DNA from: Lachnospiraceae bacterium
GTDB taxonomy: Bacteria > Bacillota > Clostridia > Lachnospirales > Lachnospiraceae
Reading direction: 5' to 3'
Assembly: GCA_017477805.1 (NCBI GenBank)
Contig: JAFUUM010000243.1
Location: 1-5,646 of the forward strand
Length of the DNA: 5,646 nt
The notes beneath the pieces are model-generated. The model saw only the letters and a list, made by a program, of their open reading frames with translations. It had not been told where the DNA came from and searched no databases. Both the position numbers and the translations under genes were made by a program. This document shows, one piece after another, positions 1 to 5,646 of the stretch (position 1 is the stretch's first letter; each line of letters begins with the position of its first letter).

Positions 1-653
1 ATATCATCGAAGCTCTCTTCGTAAACGCCGGCTGTCCTGTGCCAATCCGTCTCCGTGTGGGACTTTCCGTCTCCGTCATCCACTTTGCGGTCGATACCGT
101 ACTCACCGGTGTAGTTGCTGCGGGTGTCCGCATCGAAGGTCCAGTAAGGCACGTACATGCCCTGGAACTTGTCTGCATGGGCCTGCTGTTTTGCTTTTCC
201 GGGGCAGAAGAATTTGCCGGATATCCACTTTTTGAACTTCTCTGCGGCAGTCTTCTGATCCACCTTGAAGGGGATCACGCCGCCGGGGGCCATGATCTTC
301 GCCTGGTCCTGGGCATCCATGACCTGATTGGCACCGCAGTAAGGGCAGGTGCCGGAGATCTGTGTTGAGTCGTAAATGGTCTGAGCGCCACAGGAAGGGC
401 ACTTAACGACCTTGGTGTCTACGCCCCAGTTAGTGGGTGCCGCATCTTCCGCTTTGTTAAAGTCCAGTTCCTGTGCCACGAAATCAGGATCTTCCGCGAT
501 GTCCACATCCGTCTCACAGTGCGGGCAGTGCAGTTTTCCCGTCTTCGGATCAAAACTCATCTTGCCGCCACAGGCCGGGCACTTTCTGTCCGTTTCTTCC
601 TTGGTGGCAGCTTCCTTTACCGATTCGCCGTTATCCATGTATGCTTCGTTCAT
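1..653 (-). CDS. Double zinc-ribbon protein, YdjG/TFIIB-type zinc-finger-like (3' end missing)
   Basis: The first 217 codons are in the window; the rest lies beyond position 1. Two four-cysteine zinc ribbons are plain. The first is CPAC (residues 25-28) with CPHC (43-46); the second is CPSC (85-88) with CPYC (103-106). They are joined by an acidic linker. After them comes a segment with GGVIPFKVD (about 124-132), a lysine-rich helix-like stretch, and the YVPYWTFDAD motif (167-176). This order is typical of Firmicutes proteins annotated as TFIIB-type or PriA-like zinc-ribbon proteins, including Bacillus subtilis YdjG of the PspA/YdjGHI membrane-stress system. Such proteins are not helicases despite that label, and many have membrane helices near the C-terminus, which cannot be seen here. 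There is no signal peptide, so the ribbons should be cytosolic. The start is the ATG 16 bp after the upstream lipoprotein stop, behind a strong ribosome site, which indicates co-transcription. The precise function is unknown. Confidence 0.88.
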   Translation of the reverse strand, partial: MNEAYMDNGESVKEAATKEETDRKCPACGGKMSFDPKTGKLHCPHCETDVDIAEDPDFVAQELDFNKAEDAAPTNWGVDTKVVKCPSCGAQTIYDSTQISGTCPYCGANQVMDAQDQAKIMAPGGVIPFKVDQKTAAEKFKKWISGKFFCPGKAKQQAHADKFQGMYVPYWTFDADTRSNYTGEYGIDRKVDDGDGKSHTETDWHRTAGVYEESFDD

Positions 654-657
654 TTTT

Positions 658-666
658 CTCCCCCTT
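658..666 (-). promoter_or_regulatory. Ribosome binding site of the zinc-ribbon gene
   Basis: Read on the minus strand this is AAGGGGGAG, followed by four A residues and the ATG at 653. It fills most of the 16-bp gap after the lipoprotein stop. It fixes the start codon and supports translation from a shared mRNA. Confidence 0.8.
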
Positions 667-669
667 ATA

Positions 670-2439
670 TCAGCCCGCAAAGTACAAGCCTTCGAACAGG
701 TCTTCAATATCCTGACCGCCGATGGACTCATACCAGTAGGCGTTTTCATCATACTCCACAAACAGGCGGTAGATCCGGCCCTGCTTGTCAATCACATCAA
801 CGGTCTTCTCGCCGTCCGTCCGGTAGATGTTCAGCGCCGTTCCCTTGATGATGGTGATCTCCTCTCCCGTCTCGTCATTGTCATCCGCCAGATGCCGGAC
901 TTTCATGTCCTGCTTGGTTCGGATGGCAAAATCATAATAGGGATCAGTCTCCACCCTGTAATACTTGTCATCCGTTACGAGGATACCGCCGGCTCCTATG
1001 TGGTAATCCTTATAGCCGACGTAGGTACTGAGGGCGTACAGAAGTCTTCCCATCCGGATCTTTGTGGGATCGGAGGGAGCCATCCAGCAAAGGGTATCCT
1101 CACAGGTCTCCAAAAGCTTGAGGCCTGTCGGCGTATCCTTGAAGATCACCGTAGTACCGTAACCATCGAACTCACCGATGAGTTCCACATAGTAATAAAC
1201 CTCGCCGTCATACCATACAGTATAAGGTTCGTAGTCATACGCATACAGATCGTAGGCACGATAGTCAAAAGAGTGATTTCCGTGTGTAATGTGGAGAGTA
1301 TCCACAATGCTGTACTCCGGATCCATGTCAGCGTAGATATTGTTTCTGACAAATTTTCCTTCCGCATCATAGATCTTGTCCATCAGGTAACTGTCCTGAC
1401 GGATGCCGTACTGCTTCGGAAGAAGATCCTCGCCGAGATCAAAATAATCTGCCGATAGAATATTGCTGTATTTCACGTACGCCAGGGTCACAAACTGGGA
1501 ACCTGCCGCATAAGCTGTAAGTTCATAGGGCGAAAACAGGAAGGTAACGCCGTAGGGATCGATCATCCACTGGATGGACCCGTCATCCAGTTCGCTCTGG
1601 ATGGTGTCCGTAAGATTGTCCACGATCACCATATCCCCCGCATCTGGATACTGATCGTAAAATGCTTCGGAAATATGGATCGCCAGTTCCGAGTTGTCCG
1701 TGATCACATCATCCAGTTCGATAAAATCACCGGTTGCGGGATCGATGCTGTAGCCGTAGTACTTGTTCCAGGGGTGCGCACCTCCCGTAAAAGTGTCCAC
1801 GTTCTCATAAAAGCTGAAGGTCTGGGCATCGGACCGCACCACATAAAGATCCACAAGATCGTAATACCGTTCGGAAAGGTCTAATTCCGATACGTTTAAC
1901 CGGTCGTAGTCGCCGGTAGCAAGTGCATCGTCCAGCTCATACCTGGCAGCTTCCACCAGTTCCTCTCCGTAAGCGTAGGTTTCCTGTTTTCGATACTCGT
2001 TATAATCTTCCAGCCTCGCCTGAAGATTCGGGTACATGGACGGGCCTCTGGTCCCGTCAGGATCATCCACCAGCGTTAATGTGTGATATTCCACATGGGC
2101 CATGGACAAATACGCGTAATCCGTATCCGCAAGATCCGGATCGTTGAGCCAGTCGCCGTCCCATCCCACTTCGTACCGGATGGTGGGCACACCGTTTTCC
2201 GCTGCCGGATCCACCGGTGTTTCCGACTCCGTCTCCGTTTCCTTTGTTTCTTCCGAAGGCGCTGTCGTCTCTTTCGAAACTTCAGTCTCTGTCCCGGCAG
2301 TCGTCTCCCCGGCCGCCTCTTTTTGCTTTGCCTGCTGCAGGGCATCATAGATCTTCTGAAAATCCCCGATACCGCAGCCGGCAAGGCCGGCGGATCCTAC
2401 AGCAAGTGCCAACGTCAGTGCCAGTACTCGTTTCTTCAT
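670..2439 (-). CDS. RsiV/PdaC-type lipoprotein, DUF4163-DUF3298 plus long C-terminal extension (second copy)
   Basis: Complete, 589 residues. Residues 1-21 are a lipoprotein signal peptide (MKKR then a hydrophobic stretch) ending in the lipobox LAGC with Cys22, so the protein should be exported and lipid-anchored. Residues about 35-83 are a flexible linker rich in T, E and S. Residues about 86-210 resemble DUF4163, including SMAHVEYHTL (112-121) and VVRSDAQTFSF (200-210). Residues about 218-330 match DUF3298: GGAHP at 219-223, a DPATG turn followed by ELDDVIT, and SPYELTAYAAG at 303-313. This domain pair is known from RsiV, the B. subtilis anti-SigV factor and lysozyme receptor; DUF4163 also occurs in the deacetylase PdaC. 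No NodB deacetylase domain is present, and no cytosolic anti-sigma segment, since lipidation removes the N-terminus. Residues about 335-589 are a tyrosine- and aspartate-rich region I do not recognise. Its last 90 residues, with LNIYRTDGE (536-544), may be SH3-like. It ends in FAG. The gene is a paralogue of its upstream neighbour. Its ligand is unknown. Confidence 0.9.
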   Translation of the reverse strand: MKKRVLALTLALAVGSAGLAGCGIGDFQKIYDALQQAKQKEAAGETTAGTETEVSKETTAPSEETKETETESETPVDPAAENGVPTIRYEVGWDGDWLNDPDLADTDYAYLSMAHVEYHTLTLVDDPDGTRGPSMYPNLQARLEDYNEYRKQETYAYGEELVEAARYELDDALATGDYDRLNVSELDLSERYYDLVDLYVVRSDAQTFSFYENVDTFTGGAHPWNKYYGYSIDPATGDFIELDDVITDNSELAIHISEAFYDQYPDAGDMVIVDNLTDTIQSELDDGSIQWMIDPYGVTFLFSPYELTAYAAGSQFVTLAYVKYSNILSADYFDLGEDLLPKQYGIRQDSYLMDKIYDAEGKFVRNNIYADMDPEYSIVDTLHITHGNHSFDYRAYDLYAYDYEPYTVWYDGEVYYYVELIGEFDGYGTTVIFKDTPTGLKLLETCEDTLCWMAPSDPTKIRMGRLLYALSTYVGYKDYHIGAGGILVTDDKYYRVETDPYYDFAIRTKQDMKVRHLADDNDETGEEITIIKGTALNIYRTDGEKTVDVIDKQGRIYRLFVEYDENAYWYESIGGQDIEDLFEGLYFAG

Positions 2440-2443
2440 AGCT

Positions 2444-2450
2444 CTTCCCC
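2444..2450 (-). promoter_or_regulatory. Ribosome binding site deciding the start of the second lipoprotein
   Basis: On the minus strand this reads GGGGAAG, four bases before the ATG at 2439. It supports the ATG over the in-frame TTG nine codons upstream (2466). The TTG would put a charged stretch (VFERWGRA) in front of an otherwise ideal signal peptide. Confidence 0.65.
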
Positions 2451-2467
2451 ATCTTTCGAAAACCAAC

Positions 2468-2489
2468 TTCCTGTAACGCTGTTCCTGTA
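2468..2489. repeat. Short direct repeat in the lipoprotein intergenic gap
   Basis: The 8-bp word TTCCTGTA (plus strand) occurs at 2468-2475 and again at 2482-2489, with 6 bp between. On the minus strand it reads TACAGGAA twice. It lies inside the 72-bp gap between the two lipoprotein genes. It could be a regulator or RNA-processing site, or chance. The gap shows no GC-rich hairpin with a T-run and no clear promoter, so the two genes are probably co-transcribed. Confidence 0.35.
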
Positions 2490-2511
2490 TAGCTCAGTAA
2501 TTCATAAATGA

Positions 2512-4227
2512 TCAGCCTGCAAAGACAAGGTTGTCAAACAGACTGAAGATATCCTCTCCGTTGATGGCCTGCCAGTAATCAGCTTCATAATCCATGATCA
2601 CTTCCACACGATAGATGGTGTCATCCTCTCCCAGAAGATCAACAATGGTGTCATCATCCGTACGGTAGATCCGCAGTTTCTCCCCCTCCGGGATCGTACC
2701 GGGCGTACCCACTTCATCCTCTTCATTTGCAAGGATGGTTGCGGGAATATCCTGCAGCGCGGTGATCTCAAAGCTGGAGTAAGGCAACCGCGTATAGTAT
2801 TTGTCATCGGAATAAGGAATGCCGCTGTCGCTGATGTAATAGGTCTTACTTGCATCATAGGTGCTCAGCAGATTCATCCGGTTTTTCATCTTGAAATCAT
2901 AGGGATCATTCTGTGTTCCACTCCCCATGAAATCACTGGTTTCCCCAACGTAAGCAATATAATCCTCACTGAGTTCAAAGATGGTGGTAAAGCGCCAGTC
3001 ATTATCGGACAAAAGATCCATGTACAGATACACTTTGCCGTCTACGTAGAACACGTGAGGATCGTAGTCGTAGCACCAGTCTTCGGAGCTGTCATACTGA
3101 TAGATCTGATTGCCGAAGGTGATCTCGATCTCCTGCAGCTGCCAGTTTTCATCCAGAGTTCCGTCAAAAGAAAGCTTTGTCAGATTTCCTTCTGCATCAT
3201 AGAAATTCGTACCACTTAACAGTCCGTCCCAAACGCTGCCGTAGCTGTCCGGCAGATAATCCTCACCGAGATTGAAATAGTCGGGGTTCATGAAGCTGCC
3301 GTATTTCACAAAGGGCACGGACAGGATCACGGGGCCTGCCGCATATGCGGCGATCTCATAAGGCGAGAACAAAACGGTGATACCGTAGGGATCAAAAACC
3401 CACTGAAGGAGTCCCTCTTCGTACTCCTCTTTTACGGCATTTGCCAGGTTGTCCACCTGAAGAAGATCCCGTACTTCCGGATACTGCAGATCGACCTCAG
3501 CTTCAACAGCGGAAACAAAAGCATCTGCGTCTGTAATAACATCCTCTAATTCAATGGCTTTTCCGGATACGGGATCGAAATTGACTCCGGAATAAACGCT
3601 CATGGGATGTGCGCTGTTGGCAAATTCTTCCGTGGTGCAGACCATGCCGAAGGCTTTGGCATCGGCACGAAGGACATTAAGGTGTCTGCTGTAATAAAAC
3701 CGGTCGGATACATCCCAAACCCCAAGGTCCGAAATTTCCCCGGAAACGATCCTGTCAAAAAGATCGCGGCCGTCCCCCCGAAGAAGTTCCAGTTCTTCCA
3801 GTGCGGTGGCTTTGGAGTCTTCTGCGAATTTATCCAGGCTCTTTTGGAGTTTCGGATACTCGGTTGCGCCTTTTTTGCCCTCGTCATTATCCAAAAGCTC
3901 CACGGAATCCCAGATGACATATGCCATGGATACCCACTCATAATCCGTATCCGCAAGATCCGGTTCCTCGGAATACTCATAGTTATTCCCAACCCGGAAA
4001 TGGATCTTTTCTGCGGTGGACACATCGGGAAGTGTGGCTTCTGCGGTCACTGTTTCCACTGCCTGAGGCTCTTTATCCTTGTCCTTTTTGGATTCTTTAT
4101 CTTTCTTTTCTTTGGTCTCCTCTGTTACGGTCTCTTCCTTGCCGATATCTGTAGATGCGCCGCATCCTGCCAGCATTGCACCGCAAAGGAGCAGGGCAAG
4201 CGCCTTGGGTAAAATCTGTCTTTTCAT
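2512..4227 (-). CDS. RsiV/PdaC-type lipoprotein, DUF4163-DUF3298 plus long C-terminal extension (first copy)
   Basis: Complete, 571 residues, first gene of the likely operon. Residues 1-21 are a signal peptide ending in the lipobox LAGC with Cys22, so a lipid-anchored surface protein is expected. Residues about 28-55 form a highly charged K/D/E linker (KEKKDKESKKDKDK at 39-52). This differs from the T/E/S linker of the downstream paralogue. Residues about 76-195 resemble DUF4163, with LNVLRADAKAFG at 183-194. Residues about 204-308 resemble DUF3298, with SAHP at 205-208, a DPVSG turn followed by ELEDVIT, and FSPYEIAAYAAGPV at 287-300. The usual GGAHP is changed to NSAHP here. From about 310 the chain continues through NLGEDYLP (319-326), NFYDAEGNL (341-349), YRTDDD (521-526) and INGEDI (555-560) to a final FAG. 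All of these have counterparts in the downstream protein, but I know no family for this region. A strong ribosome site and a promoter precede it. By analogy with RsiV it may bind a wall-active enzyme or wall polymer; this is inference. Confidence 0.9.
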   Translation of the reverse strand: MKRQILPKALALLLCGAMLAGCGASTDIGKEETVTEETKEKKDKESKKDKDKEPQAVETVTAEATLPDVSTAEKIHFRVGNNYEYSEEPDLADTDYEWVSMAYVIWDSVELLDNDEGKKGATEYPKLQKSLDKFAEDSKATALEELELLRGDGRDLFDRIVSGEISDLGVWDVSDRFYYSRHLNVLRADAKAFGMVCTTEEFANSAHPMSVYSGVNFDPVSGKAIELEDVITDADAFVSAVEAEVDLQYPEVRDLLQVDNLANAVKEEYEEGLLQWVFDPYGITVLFSPYEIAAYAAGPVILSVPFVKYGSFMNPDYFNLGEDYLPDSYGSVWDGLLSGTNFYDAEGNLTKLSFDGTLDENWQLQEIEITFGNQIYQYDSSEDWCYDYDPHVFYVDGKVYLYMDLLSDNDWRFTTIFELSEDYIAYVGETSDFMGSGTQNDPYDFKMKNRMNLLSTYDASKTYYISDSGIPYSDDKYYTRLPYSSFEITALQDIPATILANEEDEVGTPGTIPEGEKLRIYRTDDDTIVDLLGEDDTIYRVEVIMDYEADYWQAINGEDIFSLFDNLVFAG

Positions 4228-4233
4228 AATAAA

Positions 4234-4243
4234 TCCCCCTTTT
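4234..4243 (-). promoter_or_regulatory. Ribosome binding site of the first lipoprotein
   Basis: On the minus strand this reads AAAAGGGGGA, six bases before the ATG at 4227. It confirms that start, as does the lipoprotein signal peptide that begins right at the ATG. Confidence 0.75.
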
Positions 4244-4263
4244 ATCTGAATTCACACAGAAAT

Positions 4264-4294
4264 AGTATAACACAATGCGCTTATCCGCGCACAA
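4264..4294 (-). promoter_or_regulatory. Putative extended -10 promoter for the lipoprotein operon
   Basis: On the minus strand, TATACT at 4269-4264 matches five of six bases of the sigma-A -10 consensus. It is preceded by TG and one base (4272-4270), giving an extended -10 element. A weak -35 candidate, TTGTGC, lies at 4294-4289 with a 19-bp spacer. Weak -35 boxes are usual when the -10 is extended. Transcription would start near 4257, leaving a leader of about 30 bases with the ribosome site. The promoter overlaps the stop codon and last codons of the GH115 gene. Confidence 0.55.
4276..4291. repeat. Small inverted repeat across the GH115 stop codon
   Basis: TGCGC at 4276-4280 and GCGCA at 4287-4291 are perfect inverted copies with a 6-bp loop that contains the GH115 stop codon (4281-4283). 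It sits between the -10 and -35 elements of the putative promoter. The stem has only five base pairs and no T-run follows, so it is a poor terminator. An operator role is possible, and so is chance. Confidence 0.35.
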
Positions 4295-5646
4295 AATCGG
4301 GCAGCGGGCCAAAGAAAGAGCTTACTTTCTCGCTGTTTTCCTTACGGATGAGGATCCGCATCAGCACAACACCGGGATCAAAGCCATAGATCCGGAGGGT
4401 GTTTTCCCCCTTTTTGCCCTGCATGGTAAAGGCGCCGCTCTTTTCATGAACCAGAACGGAGTGGCACCACTCTCTGCAGCTGTTCTCTCCTGCCCTGTAG
4501 GATTCATCCACAGCAGCTACGCTAATGATCTCGCCTTCGTTTGCGGATACACCGAACCTGCAGTAGGTATCCTTTAATACGGGACCGCCGGGTGCCTGCA
4601 GGAGGGTTATTTCGTAGTCTCCCTCTTCCGGAAGATAAAAGCTGTACAGTGCATTTGGCATATCCGCCGGGTTCTTGTTTCCGTCGTCTGCGGGATAGGT
4701 CCTGAGGCCGCTGTGATATTTGCCGTAGGGCTCATAGAGTTTGAACGTGCAGTCTTTTCCGGGATTAACGTTATCGTACTCCGCGGCTTCGATGGCACAG
4801 GCAAGAGGTACTCCACCCCGAGGTGCTTTGAGGTTCGCCGGAAGTACGGGCACATCATGCTTTGCGGTCTTCTCTTCTACCGTGAAATCTCCGGCTGCCA
4901 CGATAATACGGGCCAGGCATCTTCCGGAGCGGATGGTCACGGTACCGGTGATGTTTTCCGAGCCTGTTTCCATGCATGCATTATGAAGGAGTTCCGGATC
5001 GGCTGAAACAGTGATGAAGGTTACGTTATTATTCTCTTCTATCTTGTTCTCCGCAGGAGCTACCGCTCCCCGCAGCGTTCCTTTGGCCGCTGATAACTTG
5101 ATCCAGTCTGCTCCTTCGGATGTTTCTGCTTTCCAAGTGCAGTCGGCTTCGCAGCAGTTCTCCATTCGGATCTCACCTTTTCCACCGGGGATCAAAAGAT
5201 CCGTCATCAGCAGATCTTTTCTCGTCCAGTCACCGCCCATGGTGTATTCGGGATTGCCCGAGACGGATACACATACCCGGTCTCCGGGATAAGGCGTTAC
5301 ATAGGTCCGCAGGGGAAGCATATGCTCCTCTTCATTCCAGTTGGTGAAGCCGATGTGCTCGGAGAGCATCATGCCGTCCCACTTGCTGTCATGAACCTTA
5401 TGATAGGCATCGCAAAGTCGGGCATCCTCCTCCAGACAGGTTTTGATGACATCGGCATACCCATTGGCAGAAGGGCAGCCATGGGATGCAAGCATCTTAT
5501 TCAATCCCGCATACAACTGCATCTTCAGAAGGTTTGCGGATGCCTTTGCGGGGAAGTACACCAGTTGGAAAAAGGCATCTTCTGATGCCGTGCCCCGGAA
5601 GATCTGAGCAGCCTTCTCTGCCCGTTCTTCAATATCTCTTGCTTTA
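4281..5646 (-). CDS. GH115 family alpha-glucuronidase-like protein, C-terminal part (5' end missing)
   Basis: The frame is open to the window edge and ends at TAA; 454 codons are visible, numbered here from the first complete codon at 5645. Residues about 23-39 hold FFQLVYFPAKASANL. A helical stretch rich in A, L, K and N follows, then DSKWDGMM (86-93) and HIGFTNW (97-103). This order matches the helix-bundle region and the GGKW-HMM / IGYT-W motifs of GH115 xylan alpha-1,2-glucuronidases, which remove (4-O-methyl)glucuronic acid from xylan. Residues about 145-250 look like a BACON- or Ig-like beta domain (CTWKAETSEGADWIKLS, then GTVTIRSG). Residues about 284-440 match the GH115 C-terminal beta-sandwich (AIEAAEYDNV, NALYSFYLPEEGDYEITLLQAP). 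GH115 proteins are usually 800 residues or more, so the catalytic TIM barrel and its acidic residues lie outside the window. Activity and cell location therefore cannot be judged. The GTG at 5561 is internal, not the start, because family motifs continue upstream of it. Confidence 0.85.
   Translation of the reverse strand, partial: KARDIEERAEKAAQIFRGTASEDAFFQLVYFPAKASANLLKMQLYAGLNKMLASHGCPSANGYADVIKTCLEEDARLCDAYHKVHDSKWDGMMLSEHIGFTNWNEEEHMLPLRTYVTPYPGDRVCVSVSGNPEYTMGGDWTRKDLLMTDLLIPGGKGEIRMENCCEADCTWKAETSEGADWIKLSAAKGTLRGAVAPAENKIEENNNVTFITVSADPELLHNACMETGSENITGTVTIRSGRCLARIIVAAGDFTVEEKTAKHDVPVLPANLKAPRGGVPLACAIEAAEYDNVNPGKDCTFKLYEPYGKYHSGLRTYPADDGNKNPADMPNALYSFYLPEEGDYEITLLQAPGGPVLKDTYCRFGVSANEGEIISVAAVDESYRAGENSCREWCHSVLVHEKSGAFTMQGKKGENTLRIYGFDPGVVLMRILIRKENSEKVSSFFGPLPDFVRG

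Noticed and set aside
1..653. PriA-like helicase
   Set aside because: Only zinc ribbons are present. There are no Walker or DEAH motifs, and the following domain matches zinc-ribbon membrane-stress proteins.
412..1458. 348-codon open frame on the plus strand
   Set aside because: It lies antisense over the zinc-ribbon and second lipoprotein genes, whose motifs are clear. It has no recognisable domain and no good ribosome site. It is an overlap artefact of a codon-biased gene.
670..2439. Peptidoglycan deacetylase activity by analogy with PdaC
   Set aside because: Only the accessory DUF4163-like domain is shared. No NodB-type catalytic motifs are present.
2440..2466. TTG start adding nine residues to the second lipoprotein
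   Set aside because: It would place charged residues before a standard MKKR signal peptide. The ATG at 2439 has its own ribosome site and matches the paralogue.
2083..2511. 142-codon open frame on the plus strand with an arginine- and cysteine-rich protein
   Set aside because: It is the antisense of the T/E/S-rich linker and signal peptide of the second lipoprotein; the composition is explained by that.
3607..4212. 201-codon open frame on the plus strand
   Set aside because: It is antisense to the first lipoprotein. Its hydrophobic stretch is just the complement of the K/D/E linker codons.
4276..4291. Rho-independent terminator of the GH115 gene
   Set aside because: The stem is only five base pairs and is not followed by a T-run on the minus strand.
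5559..5561. GTG as the start of the GH115 protein
   Set aside because: The frame stays open to the window edge and the family motif FFQLVYFPA spans this codon, so it is internal.

Overview
All four genes in this window lie on the minus strand, so the biological reading order runs from position 5646 down to 1. No rRNA, tRNA, CRISPR array, insertion sequence or phage gene was seen. The genes point to a Gram-positive Clostridia member, most likely a gut or rumen Lachnospiraceae. The reasons are strong purine-rich Shine-Dalgarno sites, two lipoproteins with short signal peptides and long charged linkers, a GH115-type xylan-debranching enzyme, and a YdjG-like double zinc-ribbon protein. The organism assignment is inference. 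Base composition looks close to half G+C by eye.

Layout in transcription order: (1) 5646-4281 is the C-terminal 454 residues of a GH115-type alpha-glucuronidase-like protein, cut by the window edge. (2) 4280-4228 is a 53-bp gap holding a likely extended -10 promoter; this promoter reaches back over the GH115 stop codon and has a small inverted repeat inside it. (3) 4227-2512 is a complete 571-residue lipoprotein with DUF4163/DUF3298-like (RsiV/PdaC-type) domains. (4) 2511-2440 is a 72-bp gap with no visible terminator and a short direct repeat. (5) 2439-670 is a complete 589-residue lipoprotein that is a diverged paralogue of the first. (6) A 16-bp gap carries a strong ribosome binding site. 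(7) 653-1 is the first 217 residues of a double zinc-ribbon protein, cut by the other window edge.

The two lipoproteins and the zinc-ribbon gene probably form one operon started from the promoter near 4264-4294. The GH115 gene looks like a separate upstream unit, although no convincing terminator separates it and read-through is possible. The lipoproteins should sit outside the membrane, tethered by a lipidated Cys22. The zinc-ribbon protein starts in the cytosol and belongs to a group often connected with membrane-associated stress systems. A cell-envelope sensing or maintenance role for the operon is a reasonable but unproven reading. The most unusual content is the pair of tandem RsiV-like lipoproteins. 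Each carries about 260 extra C-terminal residues that I do not recognise and ends in the same FAG tail.
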